This document shows, piece after piece, positions 1-7,671 of a stretch of 15,142 nt of DNA. This DNA is from CBDUEV01 sp965366365 (GTDB lineage: Bacteria > Actinomycetota > Acidimicrobiia > Spongiisociales > JAENVV01): positions 1 to 15,142 of the forward strand of contig CBDUEV010000070.1 in the NCBI GenBank assembly GCA_965366365.1, read 5' to 3'. Positions within the stretch are counted from its first letter, which is position 1, and every line of letters begins with the position of its first letter. The position numbers and the translations under genes are program-made. The notes under the pieces were generated by a model, which saw nothing but the letters and a program-made list of their open reading frames with translations, did no database searches and was not told where the DNA came from.

Positions 1-2259
<2,259 letters not shown>

Positions 2260-2350
2260 GAGTTCAAAGATTAATGCTCGCTATGGAGTGCTTGGGGAGA
2301 CCCGGCACACGGATTCGTCGGCCGCCGGCCACAGAGTTCGTATCAAGTTT
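2260..2350 (+). other. 23S-5S internal transcribed spacer
   Basis: About 90 bases lie between the mature 23S and 5S ends. I see no tRNA and no open reading frame of note. A GC-rich CGGCCGCCGGCC patch near 2319-2330 can fold on itself. The stretch is presumably removed during rRNA processing. Confidence 0.7.
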
Positions 2351-2466
<116 letters not shown>

Positions 2467-2480
2467 CATATATGTAGAAG

Positions 2481-2514
2481 AAAGGGCTGGCTCGCGATGA
2501 GCCGGCCCTTTTTT
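2481..2514 (+). terminator. Rho-independent terminator of the rRNA operon
   Basis: A 13-bp stem (AAAGGGCTGGCTC with GAGCCGGCCCTTT, one G-U pair) closes a 5-nt GCGAT loop and runs into six T residues. It sits 15 bases after 5S, so it ends the rrn transcript. It also rules out a start for the next gene inside the hairpin. Confidence 0.93.
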
Positions 2515-2559
2515 CATTGGGCTTCACAGTGGCCCACCCACCCACAAAGGCTGACACAG

Positions 2560-3378
2560 ATGGCTGAAAGAAACGACAAGAGGGGACGCCCGACGGGCAA
2601 CCGTGGTTCGTCGGGTCGCTCCTCGAGTGGGCCCCGCCAGCCGCGCCAGGGTGGCGGGAAGCCACGACAGAGTCGAGAGGGTTCGTCGCAACAGGGAACT
2701 CCCGGGCGTCGCGAGCAGCTTCGCCGGGGCGGTACTTCGGGCGGGGACCTTCCCAAGTGGATCAGGGACGAGGTATTCCGATCTACCCCCAAAGATCGGC
2801 GGGACGCGACGCTCGTCCTGCTCACCGAAGCGGCGGACGCCTTCGCCGACGGTCGGTTCCCGAAGGCGTACGGCCGCCTGATGAAGGCGAAGCAGCTCTC
2901 ATCTCGGACGCCGACGATCCGCGAGCTGTTGGGTCTCACCTCCTATCGAATGGGCAAGTGGGACGAGGCGCTGCGGGAACTCCGCGCATACCGCAGGATT
3001 GCCGGTGACACGACTCACATGCCGGTCGAGATGGATTGCCTCCGCGCTCTCGAGCGCTGGTCGGATGTGGAGAAGGTATGGGACCTGTACCAGGAGCTCG
3101 GAGGCCTGTCCTCCAGCGACTGCGAGATGAAAGTGGTGTATGCCTCCCATCTCCTCGATCGGGGCGACCCCCGAAAGGCCTGGAAGGTGGCGAATCCCGG
3201 CAGGCTGAAGAACGACGCTCGGGAATGGGATCTGCGCCAATGGTATGTGGCGGCACGCGCCGCCGCCGCCCTCGGTGACAAGGAGACCGCCCGTCAACTG
3301 GCAACGGCCGTCGAGCAACACGACATCGGCTTCCCGGGCCTCACCGAACTCCTCGTCGAGATCGACGCAGCCGGCTGA
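2560..3378 (+). CDS. Tetratricopeptide-repeat protein with disordered Arg/Gly-rich N-terminus
   Basis: A 272-residue soluble protein. Residues 1-62 are low-complexity and rich in R, G, S, Q and P, so probably disordered and basic. Residues 64-270 are helical and TPR-like; the clearest helix pairs are around 84-112 (LTEAADAFADGRFPKAYGRL), 118-146 (RELLGLTSYRMGKWDEALRELRAY) and 224-252. The 'preceding disordered head, then LP-W, then TPR' layout resembles actinobacterial TPR proteins such as those encoded near tlyA in mycobacteria; this is from memory. The start is ATG 2560, with AAAGG nine bases upstream. An earlier in-frame ATG at 2497 lies in the rrn terminator hairpin and is unlikely. No catalytic residues are visible, so the role is probably protein-protein or RNA-protein scaffolding. 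An SSB-like gene follows 75 bases later and could be cotranscribed. Confidence 0.85.
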   Translation: MAERNDKRGRPTGNRGSSGRSSSGPRQPRQGGGKPRQSREGSSQQGTPGRREQLRRGGTSGGDLPKWIRDEVFRSTPKDRRDATLVLLTEAADAFADGRFPKAYGRLMKAKQLSSRTPTIRELLGLTSYRMGKWDEALRELRAYRRIAGDTTHMPVEMDCLRALERWSDVEKVWDLYQELGGLSSSDCEMKVVYASHLLDRGDPRKAWKVANPGRLKNDAREWDLRQWYVAARAAAALGDKETARQLATAVEQHDIGFPGLTELLVEIDAAG

Positions 3379-3453
3379 CGCCCCCTTTTCTGTCGTCGGT
3401 GTGTCATACGCTGGCGCAGCACCGCCGTTCCCCGACTGAGAAGAAGAGGGAAC

Positions 3454-3789
3454 ATGGATCTGAATCTCGTGGTGTTGTCCGGTCGCCTTGCCGCCCCCAT
3501 CGAAGTGCGGGTTTTCGAGAGCGGAAGCCGGCTCATTCGTCTCTTGATGACCGTTCGGACCGACCGGCCGCGCAGCCGAGTCGACGTGGTCCCGGTCACG
3601 GTCTGGAATCCGGAGGACTCGTTTCTCGAGAGCGAGCCTCAGCCCGGGGAGCGTCTCTGGGTGGCGGGATCGCTGCAACGGCGCTTCTGGGACTCGGCCC
3701 ACGGCCGCAGGTCCAGGATCGAACTGGTTGCCGAGCAGGTGACGAGGAGGTCGTCCCAGCTCGATTTGGCTGTGCCGTGTGACCAGTGA
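3454..3789 (+). CDS. Single-stranded DNA-binding (SSB)-like OB-fold protein
   Basis: This 111-residue protein matches the SSB/OB-fold pattern: an N-terminal beta strand MDLNLVVLSGRLAAPIEVR, a basic loop, then VDVVPVTVWNP (residues 43-53), GERLWVAGSLQRR (65-77) and RIELVAEQV (88-96). It should bind single-stranded nucleic acid. It is shorter than housekeeping SSB (about 150-180 residues) and lacks the glycine-rich linker and the acidic D-D-x-P-F-type tip that recruits repair proteins, so it is probably an accessory paralogue rather than the replicative SSB. ATG 3454 is preceded by the purine-rich AGAAGAGGGA. A TACGCT hexamer at about 3407-3412 could be its own -10. The gene ends nine bases before the stop of a convergent gene, with no hairpin between them. 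Confidence 0.82.
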   Translation: MDLNLVVLSGRLAAPIEVRVFESGSRLIRLLMTVRTDRPRSRVDVVPVTVWNPEDSFLESEPQPGERLWVAGSLQRRFWDSAHGRRSRIELVAEQVTRRSSQLDLAVPCDQ

Positions 3790-3798
3790 AACAGGACT

Positions 3799-4119
3799 TC
3801 AACCGGATCCGGAGAAGAACTCCGTCCAGGTCGAGTGCCAACCGGCTCGGGCGACATAGGCGCCGAGGGCGACGTTGCCCAACAAGGCCAACGCCACGAT
3901 CCAGGCCAGCCGGACCGGAATGCTCGGCTCCCGGTGCCACACCCAGGCTGCGGCGAGGGCGAGACCCAGATAGAGGTCGGCGACGGTGACCCGTCCCCAG
4001 GACAAAGCGAGCAGCTCGGAAGCGCTATCCGATCCGGTGGTGAGGGCGACGGCGATGAACACCGTCAGAGCCAGGGCTCCGACGGCTCCGGCCACAGCGA
4101 GCAGTCGTGGAGTTGCCAT
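3799..4119 (-). CDS. Small three-helix membrane protein, DUF1475-like
   Basis: A 106-residue protein with three hydrophobic segments at about 6-27, 46-62 and 68-91, so an integral membrane protein. The middle and last segments (LSWGRVTVADLYLGLALAAA, AWVWHREPS, AWIVALALLGNVALGAYV) recall the DUF1475 pattern of 'pW..at..D.Y......aVW..yke' followed by 'a.iWi..l...Gn.....Y'. I give this as a likely but unverified family match; no function is known. The ATG at 4119 has no Shine-Dalgarno sequence (upstream on this strand is CTCCTTCTGC), so initiation is weak, leaderless or at another codon. It is transcribed divergently from the gamma-glutamyltransferase gene, with 74 bases between the starts, and converges on the SSB-like gene. 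Confidence 0.7.
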   Translation of the reverse strand: MATPRLLAVAGAVGALALTVFIAVALTTGSDSASELLALSWGRVTVADLYLGLALAAAWVWHREPSIPVRLAWIVALALLGNVALGAYVARAGWHSTWTEFFSGSG

Positions 4120-4130
4120 GCAGAAGGAGT

Positions 4131-4150
4131 ACGGTGCTCGACGGTGCTCT
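4131..4150 (+). repeat. Tandem 10-bp direct repeat in divergent promoter region
   Basis: ACGGTGCTCG is followed directly by ACGGTGCTCT, two copies differing at the last base. They lie between the divergent starts of the small membrane protein and the gamma-glutamyltransferase gene. Two turns of a 10-bp repeat could be a regulator site, but chance duplication in GC-rich DNA is equally possible. Confidence 0.35.
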
Positions 4151-4178
4151 GGATGAAGCCCGCCTGGCGAGGGGTGTG

Positions 4179-4184
4179 TAACCT
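4179..4184 (+). promoter_or_regulatory. Candidate -10 element for a leaderless GGT transcript
   Basis: TAACCT fits the actinobacterial TANNNT -10 pattern. Nine bases separate it from the ATG at 4194, so transcription would start at or within a few bases of the start codon. The gene has no Shine-Dalgarno sequence (CCTTGCCCCTCC precedes the ATG), which fits leaderless initiation. No convincing -35 is seen. Confidence 0.45.
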
Positions 4185-4193
4185 TGCCCCTCC

Positions 4194-5714
4194 ATGAAAT
4201 CCCTTGCCGTGGCCGCGCCTTCCCAACTTGCCGCCGATGCCGCGCTGACCGTTGCGGCAGCCGGTGGCAATGCCGTGGACGCCGCGGTCGCCTCCACGCT
4301 GGTGTCGATGGTCACCGAGCCAGGCGTGTGTGCTCTCGGCGGTGGCGGATTCGTCACCGTGTGGGGGCCGAACGCGGACCCCATCACCATCGACGGCTAC
4401 ATGGAGATGCCTGGTCGTGGCCTGTCCCCGGATGCCTTTGGGAAGGGAAGCGTCGAGGTGTCCATGGAGTATGGAGGCGGGCTGACCACTCAGGTCGGGC
4501 ACGGGTCGGTTGGAACTCCCGGCGGGTTGGAAGCGCTTTCGATGGCGAACCGTCAATTCGGCATCGCGCCATGGGCAGAGGTGATGGCGCCCGTGGTGGA
4601 GAGCGCGCGAGTTGGTTTTCCCTTGTCGGAGGCCTCCGCCAACTATCTCACTTTCAGCGGCGAGAGCGTGTTTGGCCGGGACCCGGTGGGACGCGCCGCG
4701 CTGTTGGACGGGGACAGGGTGCTGACCGCGGGCGAGATCGTCCGGGTCGAGGGTCTCTTCGACAGTCTCTCCACGATTGCCGCGGAAGGAATCGACGTCT
4801 TCTACAGAGGGGAGATCGGGGCGGCGCTGGCCGATGACATGGCTGCCAACGGCGGGATCGTGACGCAACGTGACCTCGAGGACTACCAGGCTGTCCTCCG
4901 TCACTCGCTCATGACCACGCTCGACGACTGGACGATTGCCACGAACCCCGGACCGGCAATCGGAGGGGCCACGCTCTCGGCGATGTTGCGTCTCATGGCC
5001 GCCGAGGCGCAATCGTCCTGGTCCCTTCAGGAGGTCGAGCATTTCGTCCAGGTTCAACGAGCGGTGATGGGCTACCGACGGGAGCGTCTCGACGAGGCAC
5101 TGGACAGGGATCCGGCCATTCGAAAGCTCCTGGCGGTCGCCGCAACCGGTGACTGGCGGCGCCTCCTCACATCTCCGTCGACGGTGCATGTTTCGGCTGT
5201 CGACCACCGGGGCACCGGGTGCGCCATCACGATGTCGGCCGGGTACGGATCGGGCGTCGTCGTGCCAGGCACGGGAATCTGGCTGAACAACTCGCTGGGC
5301 GAGATCGAACTCAATCGACACGGCTACCACGCCCTTCCGACCGGGTCGCGTCTCATCTCCAATATGGCGCCCACCGTGGCGAGAGACGGGACCGGCGCCA
5401 CTCTCGCCATTGGGTCCCCCGGCGCAGACAGGATCACGACGGCCCTGTCGAGCGTCATGCTCAACCTGGTCCGTCACGGGATGGGCCTGGAGGAGGCGAT
5501 TGCTCACCCCCGGTTGCATGTGGAGCTGGACGGTGACTTCGCCGAGGTTGCCTATGAGGCCGGCTTGCCGGTCGACGACCTCGACCTCCCGTCTCACGAA
5601 TACAGCGAGCCGCACATGTATTTCGGAGGCGTCGGGGCGGCCATGATCGACTCCACCGGCATGCTCCAGGCGGCGGCCGATGCCCGTCGGACGGGCGGAA
5701 CAGTGATCGTCTGA
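4194..5714 (+). CDS. Gamma-glutamyltransferase-family Ntn hydrolase, cytosolic, atypical glutamate pocket
   Basis: A 506-residue member of the gamma-glutamyltransferase (T3) family, autoprocessed Ntn hydrolases. The family core begins at residue 6 (AVAAPSQLAADAALTVAAAG, then GNAVDAAVAST), so there is no signal peptide and the enzyme should be cytosolic. The autocleavage and nucleophile motif is TVHVSAVD, with Thr330 aligning with E. coli Thr391; cleavage would give subunits of about 329 and 177 residues. Late motifs LNNSLGEIEL (364-373), SNMAPT (389-394) and GSPGADRI are present. Several residues that hold the gamma-glutamyl group in E. coli are changed: the Arg114 position reads Met70 in YMEMPGRG, the Asn411 region is shortened, Asp433 is Glu370 and Ser463 is Asn390. 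The substrate is therefore uncertain. I recall other actinobacterial homologues with EMPGRG, so this may be a distinct subfamily. It appears monocistronic or paired with the small gene downstream. Confidence 0.9.
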   Translation: MKSLAVAAPSQLAADAALTVAAAGGNAVDAAVASTLVSMVTEPGVCALGGGGFVTVWGPNADPITIDGYMEMPGRGLSPDAFGKGSVEVSMEYGGGLTTQVGHGSVGTPGGLEALSMANRQFGIAPWAEVMAPVVESARVGFPLSEASANYLTFSGESVFGRDPVGRAALLDGDRVLTAGEIVRVEGLFDSLSTIAAEGIDVFYRGEIGAALADDMAANGGIVTQRDLEDYQAVLRHSLMTTLDDWTIATNPGPAIGGATLSAMLRLMAAEAQSSWSLQEVEHFVQVQRAVMGYRRERLDEALDRDPAIRKLLAVAATGDWRRLLTSPSTVHVSAVDHRGTGCAITMSAGYGSGVVVPGTGIWLNNSLGEIELNRHGYHALPTGSRLISNMAPTVARDGTGATLAIGSPGADRITTALSSVMLNLVRHGMGLEEAIAHPRLHVELDGDFAEVAYEAGLPVDDLDLPSHEYSEPHMYFGGVGAAMIDSTGMLQAAADARRTGGTVIV

Positions 5715-5786
5715 GCCCGCGCTGGACGACTTGACACGAGCGGTATGGTGGAGATCGTTCGCCGCTGATCTTGGAGGAGGTCTGAC

Positions 5787-5984
5787 ATGCCCTGGTACTG
5801 GACCGATCATCTGGCAGGCCTCCTGAACTCGACCCGGCCGATCGACATCCCGCAGACGGGGGCATGGGTGACCAGCCCCATGGCGATTCGGGTCGAACCC
5901 GGCGCCAACCCTCTGGTGGTGGCCGAAGAGCTCGTCGCCGAGGAAGATGACCCTGAGAGTATGGGCGTGAGGGTGGCGGCCTGA
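5787..5984 (+). CDS. Hypothetical 65-residue protein
   Basis: I do not recognise this protein. It starts MPWYWTDHLAGLLNSTRPID, has an aromatic N-terminus, a central PQTGAWVTSPMAIRVEPGAN segment and an acidic stretch VVAEELVAEEDDPES near the C-terminus, with no membrane segment or cysteines. Its reality is supported by a very strong ribosome binding site, GGAGGAGG at 5772-5779, seven bases before the ATG. It sits alone, 72 bases after the gamma-glutamyltransferase-family gene and 48 before SURF1. A TTGACA at 5731-5736 lies upstream, but no -10 is found at the right spacing (TATGGT at 5744 is too close), so the promoter is unresolved. Confidence 0.65.
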   Translation: MPWYWTDHLAGLLNSTRPIDIPQTGAWVTSPMAIRVEPGANPLVVAEELVAEEDDPESMGVRVAA

Positions 5985-6020
5985 CGGTCGGGAGGGGAAG
6001 AGTGTTTCTCGAAACCGGGT

Positions 6021-6026
6021 CATAAT
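6021..6026 (+). promoter_or_regulatory. Candidate -10 element for a leaderless SURF1 transcript
   Basis: CATAAT matches five of six bases of the TATAAT consensus. Exactly six bases separate it from the GTG at 6033, placing the expected transcription start on the start codon itself. No Shine-Dalgarno sequence is present, so the gene is probably translated from a leaderless mRNA. No clear -35 is visible at 17 bp. Confidence 0.5.
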
Positions 6027-6032
6027 GGGGTC

Positions 6033-6812
6033 GTGTACGACTTCCTGAAACGACCCGCCTGGGTCGCCCTCGCCATCCTCACCGCAACACTGACGGTCGT
6101 CTTCGTCCGGCTCGGGGTCTGGCAAATGGACAGGCTCGAGGAGCGACGCCTCGACAATGAGATCACCCGGGAGCGCCGCGAGGCCAGTCCTGCTCCACTC
6201 CTGGAGGTACTGGACCCCGACGCCGGATACCAGCAAGCAGCCGCGGACCACGAGTGGCGACGAGTCACGGCGATGGGAAGCTACCTGCCGAACGACGAAG
6301 TGCTCATCCGATCTCAGACGTTGCGGGGCGTGGCCGGCTTCCACGTGTTGACACCGTTCCTGCTCGACTCCGGTTCGGCCGTTCTGGTGAATCGAGGCTG
6401 GGTGCCCCTCGACGAGGACACCCCGCCCGTCTCAGCGAGCCCACCGGAGGGGCGCATGCAAGTCGAACTCGTCCTGGCAGGGACCGAGGAGCGTGGATCG
6501 ATCGGCCCTGCCGATGCCCCCGACGGACGTCTTCTGGTGCTCGCCCGGCCAGACATCGAGCGGATATCCCAGCAAGTCGACTACGACCTGGTCCCGGTGT
6601 ACGGGTTGCTACTCGATGAGGCGGCGACCTCGCCGGTCCCGGTCGACATCCCGGAACTCACGGAGGGAACGCATCTGGCGTACGCGCTTCAGTGGTTTGC
6701 CTTCGCCGTCATCTCCGTAGGGGGGTTCGGAGCGCTCGCCAGATCCACAGCCAAACGCGGTTCGTCGCTACCTACCGCCGAGGAGGCCGATCCGATAGTC
6801 TTGAAGACATGA
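6033..6812 (+). CDS. SURF1-family membrane protein (cytochrome c oxidase assembly)
   Basis: This 259-residue protein has the SURF1 layout: an N-terminal membrane helix (about 9-28), a large external domain, and a C-terminal membrane helix (about 216-236). Family motifs are LGVWQ with following R (27-34), WRRVTAMGSYLPNDEVLIRS (75-94), GFHVLTPF (102-109), VNRGWVP (119-125) and HLAYALQWFAFA (214-225). SURF1 proteins assist heme a insertion into subunit I of aa3-type oxidase, so the organism probably respires aerobically. The start is GTG 6033; no in-frame alternative with a ribosome binding site is seen, and a -10 element sits six bases upstream. Its stop overlaps the next start by four bases (ATGA), so the two genes are translationally coupled. 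No other oxidase or heme A genes are in the window. Confidence 0.9.
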   Translation: MYDFLKRPAWVALAILTATLTVVFVRLGVWQMDRLEERRLDNEITRERREASPAPLLEVLDPDAGYQQAAADHEWRRVTAMGSYLPNDEVLIRSQTLRGVAGFHVLTPFLLDSGSAVLVNRGWVPLDEDTPPVSASPPEGRMQVELVLAGTEERGSIGPADAPDGRLLVLARPDIERISQQVDYDLVPVYGLLLDEAATSPVPVDIPELTEGTHLAYALQWFAFAVISVGGFGALARSTAKRGSSLPTAEEADPIVLKT

Positions 6813-7093
6813 CCAAGACAAGACGGATAGTTGGACTTGTCGCTCTGGCGTTGTTGGCTGCAGCCTGCTTCCCCGGTTCCGGCGACGTGCCGGACCCCGC
6901 GGGATTCTTCACGGGGATCTGGCACGGCTGGATCGCTCCGATCTCCCTGATCTTCTCGTTTTTCAATTCAGAGATCTCGATCTATGAGGTCGCCAACACG
7001 GGATGGCCGTACGACCTGGGGTTCTACATGGCCGTCATCAGCGGATTCGGAGGACTGTCGCTGTTCCGACGGGACAAGAAGAAGGTCGAGTAG
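6809..7093 (+). CDS. Small putative lipoprotein/membrane protein coupled to SURF1
   Basis: A 94-residue protein. The N-terminus has two lysine/arginine-rich residues sets (KTRR), a hydrophobic stretch (8-19) and Cys20 in LLAAAC, which is a slightly imperfect lipobox. The mature part has GFFTGIWHGWIAPISLIFSF (32-51), ISIYEV (56-61), a W-Y-D-L-GFY motif (66-73), a second hydrophobic segment (about 71-86) and a basic tail FRRDKKK. I recall similar small proteins with 'FF.GlWHG.IAP' and 'iYnV.N.GGWYDfGF' in various bacteria, without a known function. It starts within the SURF1 stop (ATGA). A longer reading from 6692 would overlap SURF1 by 120 bases and break the signal sequence. It is followed by a terminator hairpin. 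Confidence 0.8.
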   Translation: MTKTRRIVGLVALALLAAACFPGSGDVPDPAGFFTGIWHGWIAPISLIFSFFNSEISIYEVANTGWPYDLGFYMAVISGFGGLSLFRRDKKKVE

Positions 7094-7113
7094 AGCCCCG
7101 AGACCCCAACGAG

Positions 7114-7143
7114 AAAGCCGTCCAGCGAGTGCTGGACGGCTTT
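7114..7143. terminator. Bidirectional intrinsic terminator between convergent genes
   Basis: A perfect 13-bp stem, AAAGCCGTCCAGC with GCTGGACGGCTTT, closes a GAGT tetraloop. The T tract is short on both strands (TTTGCTGT rightward, TTTCTCGTT leftward). It lies between the stop of the small lipoprotein gene and the stop of the thioredoxin gene, so it can end both transcripts. Confidence 0.87.
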
Positions 7144-7160
7144 GCTGTATCCGGGTCGGC

Positions 7161-7550
7161 TCAGTGGGTGTGGGTTCCCGCGGGCTCGGACTCGGCCCGT
7201 TCGGCGATCTCCTTGTGGACTGCCTCCATGTCGAGGGCTGTCACCTGCGAGATCAAGTCGTCCAGCGCTTCCTTCGGCAAGGCGCCGGGCTGGCTGTAGA
7301 GGATGACGTTGTCGCGAAACACCATGAGAGTCGGAATCGAGCGGATTCCGAATCCGCCGGCGAGCGCCTGCTGATCCTCGGTGTCCACTTTGGCGAACAC
7401 GATGTCCTCGTGGTCCTCGGAGGCGGCTTCATAGGTGGGGGCAAACGATCGGCACGGCCCACACCACTCTGCCCAGAAGTCGACGAACACGATGTCGTTC
7501 TCGAGGATGGTCTTCTCAAATGTGTCCTGTGTCAGGTCTACGGTTGCCAC
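7161..7550 (-). CDS. trxA: Thioredoxin
   Basis: A 129-residue thioredoxin, a dithiol-disulfide oxidoreductase in the cytosol. The active site is WAEWCGPCR with Cys30 and Cys33; the cis-proline loop is SIPTLMVF, and the core strand KVDTED precedes it. It is longer than E. coli TrxA because of a C-terminal tail of about 20 residues (MEAVHKEIAERAESEPAGTH), a form I recall in actinobacteria. The start is GTG 7550, chosen because AAAGGA lies seven bases upstream; an in-frame ATG at 7607 sits beyond a promoter-operator and has no ribosome binding site. It lies 121 bases after astB on the same strand, but has its own promoter, and ends at a terminator hairpin. The operator-like repeat upstream suggests regulation by copper or sulfur species. 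Confidence 0.93.
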   Translation of the reverse strand: MATVDLTQDTFEKTILENDIVFVDFWAEWCGPCRSFAPTYEAASEDHEDIVFAKVDTEDQQALAGGFGIRSIPTLMVFRDNVILYSQPGALPKEALDDLISQVTALDMEAVHKEIAERAESEPAGTHTH

Positions 7551-7583
7551 ACTGCTGTCCTTTGTCGAGTCTCGATGATCGAA

Positions 7584-7614
7584 AGCATACCCTATGGGGT
7601 ATCCCACGATCCAA
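7584..7614 (-). promoter_or_regulatory. Thioredoxin promoter with CsoR/CstR-like inverted-repeat operator
   Basis: A perfect 6-bp inverted repeat with a 4-bp spacer, ATACCC-TATG-GGGTAT, occupies 7587-7602. On the minus strand a candidate -10 (TATGCT, 7589-7584) overlaps one arm, and a weak -35 (TTGGAT, 7614-7609) lies 19 bp away, so the repeat fills the promoter spacer. A repressor bound here would block RNA polymerase. The ATACCC...GGGTAT pattern resembles operators of the CsoR/CstR (DUF156) family that sense copper or persulfides; the family link is from memory. No such regulator gene is in the window. Confidence 0.6.
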
Positions 7615-7671
7615 CGCCGACGGTGCCGCGTCTATTCCCGTCCCCGATCCGTTGGTCACGCCGGGGCGAGG

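Noticed and set aside
2497..2559. Upstream in-frame start for the TPR gene
   Set aside because: The ATG lies in the rrn terminator stem-loop and has no ribosome binding site; ATG 2560 has AAAGG at good spacing.
5731..5749. TTGACA followed by TATGGT before the 65-residue gene
   Set aside because: Only seven bases separate the two hexamers, far too few for a standard promoter; they may belong to different promoters or be chance.
4065..6344. A 759-codon open frame on the minus strand
   Set aside because: It is antisense to the clear GGT-family gene, the 65-residue gene and part of SURF1. Its translation is low-quality (His/Arg/Gly/Pro-rich), with no domain, as expected from codon bias in GC-rich DNA.
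6692..6808. N-terminal extension of the small lipoprotein gene
   Set aside because: It would lie out of frame within the SURF1 gene and destroy the signal sequence; the ATGA overlap start is typical.
7551..7607. Longer thioredoxin starting at ATG 7607
   Set aside because: It would start beyond the promoter and operator and add a non-family extension; GTG 7550 has AAAGGA seven bases upstream.
7611..7655. CCAACG...CGTTGG repeat after astB as a possible terminator
   Set aside because: Only six base pairs close a loop of over 30 bases with no T tract; too weak to call.
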